Shown: piece after piece, positions 1 to 7,976 of the stretch | Layout: each line of letters opens with the position of its first letter | Position numbering within the stretch: position 1 is the stretch's first letter | Source of the DNA: Vibrio harveyi NBRC 15634 = ATCC 14126 = KCTC 12724 | GTDB taxonomy: Bacteria > Pseudomonadota > Gammaproteobacteria > Enterobacterales > Vibrionaceae | Assembly: GCF_001591145.1 (NCBI RefSeq) | Contig: NZ_BCUF01000030.1 | Coordinates: 1-64,000 of the forward strand | Direction of reading: 5' to 3' | Length of the DNA: 64,000 bases | Program-made: the position numbers and the translations under genes | Notes under the pieces: generated by a model | What the model was told of the DNA's origin: nothing | What the model saw: only the letters and a program-made list of their open reading frames with translations | The model's database searches: none

Positions 1-53
1 TTTTCAACCTAAAGGCAAGAACCTCATTGGCTCGTGGTGAGAGATGAGCGAGT

Positions 54-79
54 AAACCCAGCTTCGGCTGGGTTTTTTT
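54..79 (+). terminator. Rho-independent terminator of the gene left of the window
   Basis: A 9-bp stem (54-62 with 67-75) closes a TTCG loop and runs into seven T residues. It should end transcription of a plus-strand gene lying left of the window. In related Vibrio that gene is often another flagellin, but it is not visible here. Confidence 0.85.
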
Positions 80-92
80 CTGCCTGTTTTGG

Positions 93-391
93 ATTAGGGT
101 CTGTTGACCTTTTGTGATGATTTTTGCAGCAATTTGTAGGTGTTTTATACAAGGCAGAGGCTTTGATATGTAGCTATTCTACCTGATAAGCCGATAACGC
201 AGTAGAAAGCACCTACAAACGCTGCCCAAAGGGTTCGGCTGGGCGCCCCCGGCTAAAAGCATTTTACTCTTTGTTGAGTCAATTTTACTTAGAACCACTA
301 GGTTTAAATCGACTCGCCGCGATTAAAACGCTTTTGACTAGGCGTCCCCATCCGAACAAAATTTAACCACGAAAGATAAACAGACCCTAAT
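93..391. mobile_element. MITE-like element with 13-bp perfect terminal inverted repeats
   Basis: The 299-bp segment starts with ATTAGGGTCTGTT (93-105) and ends with its exact reverse complement (379-391). With mismatches allowed, the terminal repeats extend to about 24 bp (93-116 and 368-391). If the ends proper are GGGTCTGTT, each is flanked by TA, which would fit a TA target. Inside, TTTGTAGGTG (133-142) pairs with CACCTACAAA (210-219), and GC-rich sequence follows. There is no convincing ORF, so it would be non-autonomous. I infer a miniature inverted-repeat element. The family is not identified. Confidence 0.7.
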
Positions 392-483
392 AACCCAGCA
401 GCTAGCCAACCCATTGAATATTAGAGATTCATCACATTTCAGTAAGCTAAAGAAAATAATCGCAAAAAATTGAAAATTTCTCC

Positions 484-510
484 TAAAGGATATTTATAGG
501 TCGCCGTTAA
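484..510 (+). promoter_or_regulatory. FliA (sigma-28) promoter of the flagellin gene
   Basis: TAAA at 484-487 is followed after exactly 15 nt by GCCGTTAA at 503-510. This matches the sigma-28 consensus TAAA-N15-GCCGATAA with one substitution. Transcription would start near 517, giving a leader of about 75 nt before the flagellin ATG at 592. Confidence 0.85.
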
Positions 511-591
511 AGGGACTGAGAGAAATGAGATGTACCTAAGTGAGGTGAGAGACACGACGGTGCATCAACTAAAGCCTTAAGGAGATCAATT

Positions 592-1722
592 ATGGCGATT
601 AACGTTAATACTAACGTTTCTGCGATGACCGCACAGCGTTACCTAAACCAAGCGGCTGAAGGTCAACAAAAATCAATGGAGCGTTTGTCTTCGGGTTATA
701 AAATCAATAGCGCGAAAGATGATGCTGCAGGTCTACAGATTTCTAACCGTTTGAACGCACAGAGCCGTGGTCTAGACATGGCTGTGAAAAACGCGAACGA
801 CGGTATTTCTATTGCACAGGTTGCTGAAGGTGCAATGAATGAATCTACCAACATCCTACAACGTATGCGTGACCTATCGCTTCAATCTGCGAACGGTTCG
901 AACTCAAAATCAGAACGTGTAGCGATCCAAGAAGAAGTAACAGCGCTGAACGACGAGCTAAACCGTATCGCTGAAACAACCTCTTTCGGTGGTAACAAGC
1001 TTCTAAACGGTACTTACGGTACTCAATCTTTCCAAATCGGTGCGGACTCTGGTGAAGCAGTAATGCTTTCTATGGGTAACCTACGTTCTGATACTTCTGC
1101 AATGGGTGGTAAGAGCTACGCAGCAGAAGACGGTAAAGATGCGTCATGGACAGTGAGCGATAAAACTGAACTTAAAATGACGTACACCAACAAGCAAGGC
1201 GAAGAGCAAGAGCTTACTGTCCAAGCAAAACAAGGCGACGATATTGAGCAGCTAGCGACTTACATCAACGGTCAAAGCGAAGATGTAAAAGCGTCTGTTG
1301 GTGAAGATGGCAAACTACAAGTATTTGCTTCTTCTCAAAAAGTAACGGGTGACGTTGAGTTCTCTGGTAACCTAGCGGGTGAGATCGGCTTCGGTGACGC
1401 AAAAGACGTAACGGTTAAAGACATCGACGTAACAAGCGTTGCAGGTTCTCAAGAAGCGGTAGCTATCATTGATGGCGCACTAAAATCAGTAGACAGCCAA
1501 CGTGCGTCTCTTGGTGCATTCCAAAACCGTTTCAACCACGCTATCAGCAACCTAGACAACATTAACGAGAACGTTAATGCGTCTAACAGCCGTATTAAAG
1601 ATACTGACTACGCGAAGGAAACAACGGCAATGACTAAGTCGCAAATCCTTCAACAAGCAAGTACTTCAATCTTGGCTCAAGCGAAGCAGTCACCATCTGC
1701 AGCGCTAAGCTTGTTGGGCTAA
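592..1722 (+). CDS. flaA: Polar flagellin (FlaA type)
   Basis: This is a structural subunit of the polar flagellar filament, exported by the flagellar type III system and polymerised under the FliD cap. The 376-aa protein has the conserved N-terminal D0/D1 segment (about 1-150, starting MAINVNTNVSAMTAQRYL), a variable, Lys/Asp-rich central part (about 165-285) and the conserved C-terminal helix ending SLLG. The ATG is preceded by a strong AAGGAG (579-584) and a sigma-28 promoter. The flagellin next to flaG is called FlaA in V. parahaemolyticus and FlaB in V. cholerae, so the letter is less certain than the family. Confidence 0.95.
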   Translation: MAINVNTNVSAMTAQRYLNQAAEGQQKSMERLSSGYKINSAKDDAAGLQISNRLNAQSRGLDMAVKNANDGISIAQVAEGAMNESTNILQRMRDLSLQSANGSNSKSERVAIQEEVTALNDELNRIAETTSFGGNKLLNGTYGTQSFQIGADSGEAVMLSMGNLRSDTSAMGGKSYAAEDGKDASWTVSDKTELKMTYTNKQGEEQELTVQAKQGDDIEQLATYINGQSEDVKASVGEDGKLQVFASSQKVTGDVEFSGNLAGEIGFGDAKDVTVKDIDVTSVAGSQEAVAIIDGALKSVDSQRASLGAFQNRFNHAISNLDNINENVNASNSRIKDTDYAKETTAMTKSQILQQASTSILAQAKQSPSAALSLLG

Positions 1723-1801
1723 TCGGGTCGACTCAGCCTAGTGATTACGTCACCAAAGCGATAGACCTATCGTTAGCCCATAAGGTGGAAGGGAGATTGT
1801 A

Positions 1802-2230
1802 ATGGAAATATCCTCCTACACATCGAACATCCAGCCTTACGGCACACCGAGTGGCACAAAAGTTGCTAAAGAAAATGGCGTAGGCGCGCCTAGCACAGCA
1901 AGTTCAAACGGTACCGCTTCGCCTGTAAAAGCGAACGATGCCGAACGCGATCTCTCTGTTCAAGCTGCACTTGAAATGGCGGATACCCGCCAAGAGCTGA
2001 ACAGAGAAGAACGCGAAAAAATGGTTAAGCAAATGAATGAATTTGTCGACGCCATGAATAAGGGAGTGGCGTTTCGTGTTGATGAAGAATCGGGTCGAGA
2101 CGTCGTGACGATATACGAAGCCACAACCGGTGATGTTATTCGTCAAATTCCTGATGAAGAAATGCTAGTGGTTTTGCGTCGCCTAGCTGAACACACAGCT
2201 AACAGCGGTTTGTTAGTTGAAAAGGTGTAA
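1802..2230 (+). CDS. flaG: FlaG family flagellar protein
   Basis: This is a 142-aa FlaG-family protein. In other bacteria FlaG homologues influence filament length, but the mechanism is not settled. The N-terminal 45 residues are Ser/Thr/Ala-rich and probably disordered. The conserved FlaG domain lies at about 60-140 and contains VAFRVDEESGRDVVTIYEA and a QIPDEE motif. The ATG follows GGAAGGGAG with good spacing. It lies 79 bp after flagellin and 20 bp before fliD, so it probably heads the flaG-fliD-flaI-fliS unit. Confidence 0.9.
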   Translation: MEISSYTSNIQPYGTPSGTKVAKENGVGAPSTASSNGTASPVKANDAERDLSVQAALEMADTRQELNREEREKMVKQMNEFVDAMNKGVAFRVDEESGRDVVTIYEATTGDVIRQIPDEEMLVVLRRLAEHTANSGLLVEKV

Positions 2231-2250
2231 GTCGTTTTTGAGGTGATTTG

Positions 2251-4263
2251 ATGAGTTTAGGCCCTTTGGGGATGTCTGGCGGCATGGATATCAATTCCAT
2301 GGTCAGCAAAATTGTGGATGCCGAGCGTGTGCCAAAGCAGCAACGCATCGACAACGAGCGTGCGACAATTGACGCCAGCATCAGTGCCTACGGGCGACTC
2401 AGAGAATCGTTGGATACGATGAAGAATCTCATGACGAACTTTCGTCAGGAGAAGGCTTTTGCTGTTCGTACGGTAGATACTACCGACGATGCAGTGGTAT
2501 CTGCGACCGCAACAACAGACGCTATAGCCGGTAAGTATGCTATCGATGTGTTGCAGCTTGCACAGAGTCATAAAGTGGCTTCTGACGTTTTGCCAGAAGA
2601 TGCTAAGTTTGGACCTGGTAAGCTGCAGATTTCTCTTGGTGATGACACCTTCGACGTTAATGTCCGTTCTAGTTCTAAGCTAGTTGATGTCGTTCGTGGA
2701 ATTAACGGCGCTAAGGATAACCCTGGCGTACGTGCTTCCGTTATTAACGACGTAGAAGGGCCGCGTTTGATCCTTGCTTCGAATCTATCGGGCAAGGACC
2801 ATCAAATTAAAGTCAGTGTGGATGCCGATGCAGGTAACCCGCTGAAACATTTCGAATACAAAACTCTAGAAGACCGAGTGAACGCGCTTGAAGAAGCTCG
2901 TGAAGCGGCTGAAGCCGTACTTGGACCTCTAAAAGAACCAGAATCAACAACCGATGCAGACCAACCAGAACAGGTGGATGCAGACGGCAATCCTATACCT
3001 CCTGAAGAACAAAAAGCGGCAGAAAGTGCGCAAGATGGCGCATCCGATGAACCGATCTCTGCATCCGGCGCTGCTGCGGCGAAAGCTGGACAAGAAGCGA
3101 TTGATGCCGCTAACAAGCGTGCAAGTATGCGCCCACAAGACAGCATTCCCGGTTGGACTGAAACGGCTTCAGGAACACTTCTCGATTCTTACCGTCCACC
3201 GGAACTCGAACTGGATGAGAAAGCGATTGAGAAAGCGCCAGATGTTCCTGGGTGGGATAACACCGCCTCAGGCACACTCACCGATTCATACGTAACAACG
3301 AAAGAAGCGAAACAACAGCTCGAACAAGAAAAAGCGGAAATCGAGCAAAAGATTGCGGATGAAAAACAAGAGCTTGACCAAAAGGTTGAACGAGGTGAGC
3401 TAACTGAAGCGCAAGCAAAACAAATTCATCGAGCCAAGCTTGAGCCAGAGGAGCGCGAACGTCTTGAAAAAATAGACGTAGCAGAAGCCAAAATCGCAGA
3501 AGCAGAGAAGTCTTTTGAAGCGTACTCGGGCATGATGGAAGTACAAGCTGGGCAAGACTCGCAAGTGATGCTTGATGGCGTCGCACAGCTATCTAGTCAC
3601 AACAACGTGATTGAAGATGCTATTGAAGGTGTCAACTTGACCCTTAAAGGCAAGTCCGAAGTAGGTAAACCTCCTGCTGAAATCGGCGTAGAATACGACC
3701 GCGGCAGCGTGCGTAATGACATTGAAAACTTTGTCTCTGCTTACAACTCGTTCTACCAAACATCGAAAGCACTATCGAGTGTTGACCCTACCACTGGTCA
3801 GAAAGGACCGCTTGCGGGCGACAGTACAGTGCGTAATGCCGATGCGAGACTGAAAGCGGTATTCTCAACGGCGATTGACAAAGCACCAGAAGATTTAAAA
3901 TCCCTGACTGAGTTCGGTATCACGACCACACGCCAAGGCACATTAGAGATTAACTACGACATGCTGGATCGCCAGTTGAACAGCAACTTTAACGAGTTGG
4001 AAAAGTTCTTTGGTGGTAATACCGGTTTTGCCAAGCGCGTGGAAGACGCGATTCAGGGTATTACAGGGTTTACTGGCAGTATTCGTACTCGTGAAAAAAG
4101 CTTAACTGAGCAGAACTATCGTTTAGGTGATGACCAAGCGGCATTAGATCGCCGTATGGATAGCCTTGAAAAACGCACCCACGCTAAGTTTGCCGCTATG
4201 CAAGATGCCACGGGTAAGATGCAAGGGCAGTTGGGCGCATTGATGAACGCGTTGGGCCAATAG
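2251..4263 (+). CDS. fliD: Flagellar filament cap protein FliD (FlaH)
   Basis: FliD is the hook-associated protein 2 that caps the growing filament and folds exported flagellin. This one has 670 residues, far longer than the roughly 470 of enterobacterial FliD. The FliD_N domain (about 1-115) and FliD_C domain (about 425-655) are recognisable. Between them is an acidic, Glu/Lys/Ala-rich insertion (about 205-425) with coiled-coil character that carries two copies of a PGWxxTASGTLxDSY motif (299-314 and 332-347). I chose ATG 2251 because GAGGTG (2240-2245) is correctly spaced for it; a TTG lies immediately upstream. It abuts flaI. Confidence 0.93.
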   Translation: MSLGPLGMSGGMDINSMVSKIVDAERVPKQQRIDNERATIDASISAYGRLRESLDTMKNLMTNFRQEKAFAVRTVDTTDDAVVSATATTDAIAGKYAIDVLQLAQSHKVASDVLPEDAKFGPGKLQISLGDDTFDVNVRSSSKLVDVVRGINGAKDNPGVRASVINDVEGPRLILASNLSGKDHQIKVSVDADAGNPLKHFEYKTLEDRVNALEEAREAAEAVLGPLKEPESTTDADQPEQVDADGNPIPPEEQKAAESAQDGASDEPISASGAAAAKAGQEAIDAANKRASMRPQDSIPGWTETASGTLLDSYRPPELELDEKAIEKAPDVPGWDNTASGTLTDSYVTTKEAKQQLEQEKAEIEQKIADEKQELDQKVERGELTEAQAKQIHRAKLEPEERERLEKIDVAEAKIAEAEKSFEAYSGMMEVQAGQDSQVMLDGVAQLSSHNNVIEDAIEGVNLTLKGKSEVGKPPAEIGVEYDRGSVRNDIENFVSAYNSFYQTSKALSSVDPTTGQKGPLAGDSTVRNADARLKAVFSTAIDKAPEDLKSLTEFGITTTRQGTLEINYDMLDRQLNSNFNELEKFFGGNTGFAKRVEDAIQGITGFTGSIRTREKSLTEQNYRLGDDQAALDRRMDSLEKRTHAKFAAMQDATGKMQGQLGALMNALGQ

Positions 4264-4569
4264 ATGCGAAGTGAACTCATTGAAATTAGTGATATTGATC
4301 AACTAATTGCGCAAGAACTAGAAAAAGTCGACTTTAATGCTGAAGAAATTCTTCGTTTGGTCGATATCAGGGAACGGTTATTGCAAAACCTGCTACCCAT
4401 TGTCGAGAGCAATCCGTTGGTGAAGCAGGAAGCAGAGTGGCAAGACTTGCTCACTCGTACCAAAAGAATTGTTGAGCTGATGCAAAACGAAACCACGAAC
4501 GTTGGTAAAGAGCTACATAAGTTCCGTTATGGTAAGCGTTCGCTTCAGCAGTACAAAAAATTTATATAA
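4264..4569 (+). CDS. flaI: FlaI, small FliT-like flagellar protein
   Basis: This is a small, Leu/Glu-rich, all-helical protein of 101 aa, starting directly after the fliD stop codon. Its position between fliD and fliS is that of FlaI in Vibrio, or FliT in enterics, where FliT is the export chaperone of FliD. I infer a similar chaperone role from size, helical content and context only; sequence similarity to FliT is not obvious by eye. The downstream fliS starts 12 bp later, which supports cotranscription. Confidence 0.8.
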   Translation: MRSELIEISDIDQLIAQELEKVDFNAEEILRLVDIRERLLQNLLPIVESNPLVKQEAEWQDLLTRTKRIVELMQNETTNVGKELHKFRYGKRSLQQYKKFI

Positions 4570-4581
4570 AAGAGGAATACT

Positions 4582-4992
4582 ATGCGCGGTTCTTTGCAAG
4601 CATACAAAAAGGTATCAGTCGACAGCCAGCTGAGTGCGGCGTCTCCGCACAAAGTCATTCAAATGCTAATGGCAGGTGCGATTGAGCGTCTGATCCAAGG
4701 TAAAGCAGCAATGCAAGCAGGCAACATTCCAGCAAAAGGCGAGCGTCTAGGTAAAGCGTTAGACATCATAATTGCGCTACGCAGCTGCCTTTCAATGGAC
4801 GATGGTGGTGACATTGCTTCAAACTTAGATTCACTTTACGAGTTTATGATCACTCAGATTTCTGCCGCGAACCACCAAAACGATCCTCAACCGATCGACG
4901 ACGTTATCGACATCATCCGTGAGATCAAATCAGCGTGGGACCAGATCCCAACTGAGTTCCACAACCTAACTGCTGCAGAAGTAGGCATTTAA
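4582..4992 (+). CDS. fliS: Flagellin export chaperone FliS (FlaJ)
   Basis: FliS binds the C-terminus of flagellin in the cytoplasm, prevents premature polymerisation and delivers it to the export gate. The 136-aa protein begins MRGSLQAYKKVSVDSQL and contains the family motif SPHKVIQMLMAGAIERL followed by helical segments. Its length is typical. AGAGGAA precedes the ATG. It is the last gene of the flaG-fliD-flaI-fliS unit and is followed by a terminator at 5128-5156. Confidence 0.95.
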   Translation: MRGSLQAYKKVSVDSQLSAASPHKVIQMLMAGAIERLIQGKAAMQAGNIPAKGERLGKALDIIIALRSCLSMDDGGDIASNLDSLYEFMITQISAANHQNDPQPIDDVIDIIREIKSAWDQIPTEFHNLTAAEVGI

Positions 4993-5127
4993 TAAAGAAA
5001 ACAATACTTTACTGATTTGGTAGGGTATTGTGTCTGATTGCACATCAAGTCGTTCAGCAAAGTTACAATCAAGCTCACACCTCTTTATTGCTTGGTTGCC
5101 TTATTTTTTTATTCAAATAAAATAGAA

Positions 5128-5156
5128 GTCATTAGTGGCCCTAATGGCTTTTTTTT
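5128..5156 (+). terminator. Terminator after fliS
   Basis: An 8-bp stem (5128-5135 with 5141-5148, one G-T pair) has a 5-nt loop and is followed by eight T residues. It separates the chaperone unit from flrA. A weaker ACAATAC/GTATTGT repeat lies just upstream (5001-5031). Confidence 0.8.
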
Positions 5157-5278
5157 GTTGCTGATTTTCCTATTTTGTCTATCGTTAATTGAGAGTGGTC
5201 CCACCTTTTCTGACACTCAATTGCGCAAATCAAGGTCTGGCCGCAACAACCCCATAATAAAGGCAATCATTCTTACTT

Positions 5279-6745
5279 ATGCAAGGTTTGGCAAAGCTGC
5301 TTGTAATCGATGACGACGCACCAAGTCGTTTAAATATAAGCAATATATTGGAATTTGTTGGAGAAAGTTGCGAAGCTGTCAGTTCTGATCAGCTAGGCGA
5401 TGTAGACTGGTCTAGTGTTTGGTCAGGTTGTATTGTGGCTAACATCTCTGCCGGTCAGGCTGCGACAGCAGTAATGACACAGCTCAACGAAGCGTACCAT
5501 ATCCCTCTTCTCGTCATGGGCTCTTTCCCATTGCCTGTTGATGACTTGCCAAATTTTGTCGGTGAATTAGAGCAACCTCTAAACTATCCGCAACTTAGCG
5601 AAGCGTTACGTCACTGCAAAGACTTTCTTGGTCGCAAAGGTGTGAACGTTGTTGCAAGTGCTCGCAAAAACACTCTTTTCCGCAGTCTCGTTGGTCAAAG
5701 CCGTGGTATCCAAGAAGTTCGTCATTTGATTGAACAAGTATCAGGTACAGAGGCAAACGTCTTGATCTTGGGTGAATCAGGGACAGGTAAAGAAGTGGTG
5801 GCGCGCAATATCCACTATCATTCTGCTTACCGCAACGGTCCGTTTGTGCCAATTAACTGTGGTGCGATCCCACCAGAGCTTTTAGAAAGTGAGCTATTTG
5901 GTCATGAAAAAGGTGCATTTACCGGAGCTTTAACGGCACGTAAAGGTCGTTTTGAATTAGCAGAAGGTGGCACGATCTTCCTTGATGAGATTGGTGATAT
6001 GCCAATGTCTATGCAAGTGAAGCTGTTGCGCGTATTGCAAGAGCGCTGCTTTGAGCGTGTTGGTGGCAATACGACGATCAAAGTCAACGTTCGTGTTGTA
6101 GCTGCAACTCACCGTGATCTCGAAACCATGATCGACGATGGCACGTTCCGTGAAGACCTCTTTTACCGCTTGAATGTATTCCCAATTGAAATGCCTGCGC
6201 TAAAAGCGCGTAAGCAAGACATTCCTTTGCTGCTGCAAGAGCTAATGACGCGTCTTGAAGCTGAAGGCGGACAACCAATTTGCTTCACTCCTCGTGCTAT
6301 CAACTCGCTGATGGAACACAACTGGCCAGGTAACGTACGTGAACTTGCTAACCTTGTTGAGCGTATGGTGATCCTATACCCGAATAGCTTGGTCGACGTG
6401 AATCATCTTCCGACTAAATACCGCTACAGTGATATTCCTGAGTTCCAACCTGAAGGGAACCCATTCACAACAGTGGAAGAGCAAGAGCGTGATGTATTCC
6501 AAGATATCTTCTCTGAAAACTTCAGCTTTGAAGAGCAGAGCGATCTTGACCACAACATGAATGCACCTCAAGCACTGCCACCGGAAGGAGTCAACTTGAA
6601 AGAGTTGCTAGCCGATATGGAGGTCAACATGATCAGCCAAGCGTTAGAAGCGCAAGGCGGTGTAGTGGCGCGAGCGGCAGATATGCTCGGTATGCGTCGT
6701 ACGACATTGGTTGAGAAAATGCGTAAATACAACCTACAGCGCTAG
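5279..6745 (+). CDS. flrA: Sigma-54-dependent master flagellar activator FlrA (FlaK)
   Basis: FlrA is the top regulator of the Vibrio polar flagellum; with RpoN it activates the flrBC class of genes. The 488-aa protein has an N-terminal FleQ/receiver-like domain (about 6-115), a AAA+ domain (about 133-360) with Walker A GESGTGKE (165-172) and the sigma-54 contact loop GAFTGA (212-217), and a Fis-type helix-turn-helix (about 448-485). In FlrA/FleQ proteins the N-domain lacks a working phosphorylation site, and activity responds to c-di-GMP and FlhG. The start MQGLAKLLVIDDD matches the family, although the ribosome-binding site is weak. I did not identify its promoter. Confidence 0.95.
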   Translation: MQGLAKLLVIDDDAPSRLNISNILEFVGESCEAVSSDQLGDVDWSSVWSGCIVANISAGQAATAVMTQLNEAYHIPLLVMGSFPLPVDDLPNFVGELEQPLNYPQLSEALRHCKDFLGRKGVNVVASARKNTLFRSLVGQSRGIQEVRHLIEQVSGTEANVLILGESGTGKEVVARNIHYHSAYRNGPFVPINCGAIPPELLESELFGHEKGAFTGALTARKGRFELAEGGTIFLDEIGDMPMSMQVKLLRVLQERCFERVGGNTTIKVNVRVVAATHRDLETMIDDGTFREDLFYRLNVFPIEMPALKARKQDIPLLLQELMTRLEAEGGQPICFTPRAINSLMEHNWPGNVRELANLVERMVILYPNSLVDVNHLPTKYRYSDIPEFQPEGNPFTTVEEQERDVFQDIFSENFSFEEQSDLDHNMNAPQALPPEGVNLKELLADMEVNMISQALEAQGGVVARAADMLGMRRTTLVEKMRKYNLQR

Positions 6746-6865
6746 GTTTATCTGATAGCCAAAGTTCACACTTTCAACGGTGATTGGTTATCTTTTCTGA
6801 TAACGAAAGCACCATTTTCCTAGTGTCAACTTCTTGTCGTTCGCATAACGCTATGATAAATATAG

Positions 6866-6904
6866 AAAATAGCTTGGTACGCTAATTGCTTACCAAGCTA
6901 TTTT
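6866..6904 (+). promoter_or_regulatory. Sigma-54 promoter of flrBC inside a perfect 14-bp inverted repeat
   Basis: TTGGTACGCTAATTGCT (6874-6890) has the -24 GG (6876-6877) and -12 GC (6888-6889) separated by exactly 10 nt, as RpoN requires. The promoter is enclosed by a perfect 14-bp inverted repeat (6866-6879 and 6891-6904) ending in TTTT, which may also terminate flrA transcripts. The expected start is near 6901. FlrA is the expected activator; that part is family knowledge. Confidence 0.8.
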
Positions 6905-6938
6905 AGTTTGTAAGTGGCGACAATTCGACAGGCAGTGA

Positions 6939-7976
6939 ATGGACAACAACACTAACCAATCCCATTTAGACTCAGTAGAGAATCAGGTAGAGCGTTATAA
7001 ACAGGTTCTGGACGTAATGCCGGCTGGCGTGATCTTGTTAGACACGCACGGAGTGGTCCGTGAAGCCAACCCGGAAGCGCATCGAATTCTTGAGATTCCA
7101 TTAGTCAACGAGAAATGGTTCAACATCATCCAAGCGGTTTTTGATCCGCGTGAAGATGATGGTCATGAAATTTCACTGCGCAATGGTCGCAAAGTGCGCT
7201 TGGCCATCTCTGCCTCGGCAACGGGTCAGCTTATCCTGATCACTGACCTAACAGAAACCCGCTTACTGCAATCTCGCGTGAGTGACTTACAACGTTTGTC
7301 ATCACTCGGTCGTATGGTGGCGTCGCTCGCTCATCAAGTTAGAACGCCTTTATCAAGTGCGATGTTATATGCATCAAATTTAGGTGCGCCGAATCTCCCT
7401 CCTGCGACAAGAGAGCGATTTCAGAGCAAATTAATGGATCGACTGCACGATTTGGAGAAGCAGGTTAATGATATGCTGCTTTTTGCCAAAGGTGGTGATA
7501 ATAAAGTCATTAAGCCATTTAACATTGCTCAGCTGGTGGCTGAATATCAGCCCATGGTGGAAACCGCACTGAAAAACAACAGCATCGATTACTTCCTAGA
7601 AGTTGAGGAAGAGCAGACTGAGCTATTAGGTAACGCGAATGCCATTGCTTCAGCATTGAGTAACTTAGTGATGAACGCGATTCAGATGTCAGGCAAAGAA
7701 TCGCAAATTGATGTCTTTTTCCGCCCGGTAAACGGTGAACTGCGCATTTCTGTGCAAGACAGCGGACCGGGTATACCAAAAGAACTACAAGCCAAAATTA
7801 TGGAGCCCTTCTTTACCACGCGTTCTCAAGGAACGGGGTTGGGACTTGCTGTTGTTCAAATGGTTTGCCGTGCCCATGACGGTCGATTGGAACTCATTTC
7901 AGAGCAGGGTGATGGAGCCTGCTTTACCATGTGCATTCCGCTAGAGCGAGTGCAAGCACATACTGGAGAATCATAA
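6939..7976 (+). CDS. flrB: Flagellar sensor histidine kinase FlrB (FlaL)
   Basis: FlrB autophosphorylates and donates phosphate to FlrC to switch on class III flagellar genes. This cytoplasmic kinase of 345 aa has no membrane segment. A PAS domain (about 18-110) precedes the HisKA dimerisation box with the predicted phospho-acceptor His132 in SLAHQVRTP. The HATPase domain (about 230-340) shows N, G1 (DSGPGIP) and G2 (GTGLGLAVV) boxes. The flrC start codon overlaps its stop by one base, which suggests coupled translation. Confidence 0.94.
   Translation: MDNNTNQSHLDSVENQVERYKQVLDVMPAGVILLDTHGVVREANPEAHRILEIPLVNEKWFNIIQAVFDPREDDGHEISLRNGRKVRLAISASATGQLILITDLTETRLLQSRVSDLQRLSSLGRMVASLAHQVRTPLSSAMLYASNLGAPNLPPATRERFQSKLMDRLHDLEKQVNDMLLFAKGGDNKVIKPFNIAQLVAEYQPMVETALKNNSIDYFLEVEEEQTELLGNANAIASALSNLVMNAIQMSGKESQIDVFFRPVNGELRISVQDSGPGIPKELQAKIMEPFFTTRSQGTGLGLAVVQMVCRAHDGRLELISEQGDGACFTMCIPLERVQAHTGES

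Noticed and set aside
190..197. GCCGATAA, a perfect sigma-28 -10 sequence
   Set aside because: No TAAA lies 15 nt upstream and the site is inside the MITE-like element. The complete sigma-28 promoter is at 484-510.
2802..3586. Long antisense frames opposite the fliD insertion
   Set aside because: They mirror the biased codon use of the Glu/Ala-rich fliD segment and lack start signals.
5038..5313. A 91-codon open frame between fliS and flrA
   Set aside because: It spans the fliS terminator and the flrA start, has no ribosome-binding site and its protein looks like no family. The gap is better explained by terminator and promoter DNA.
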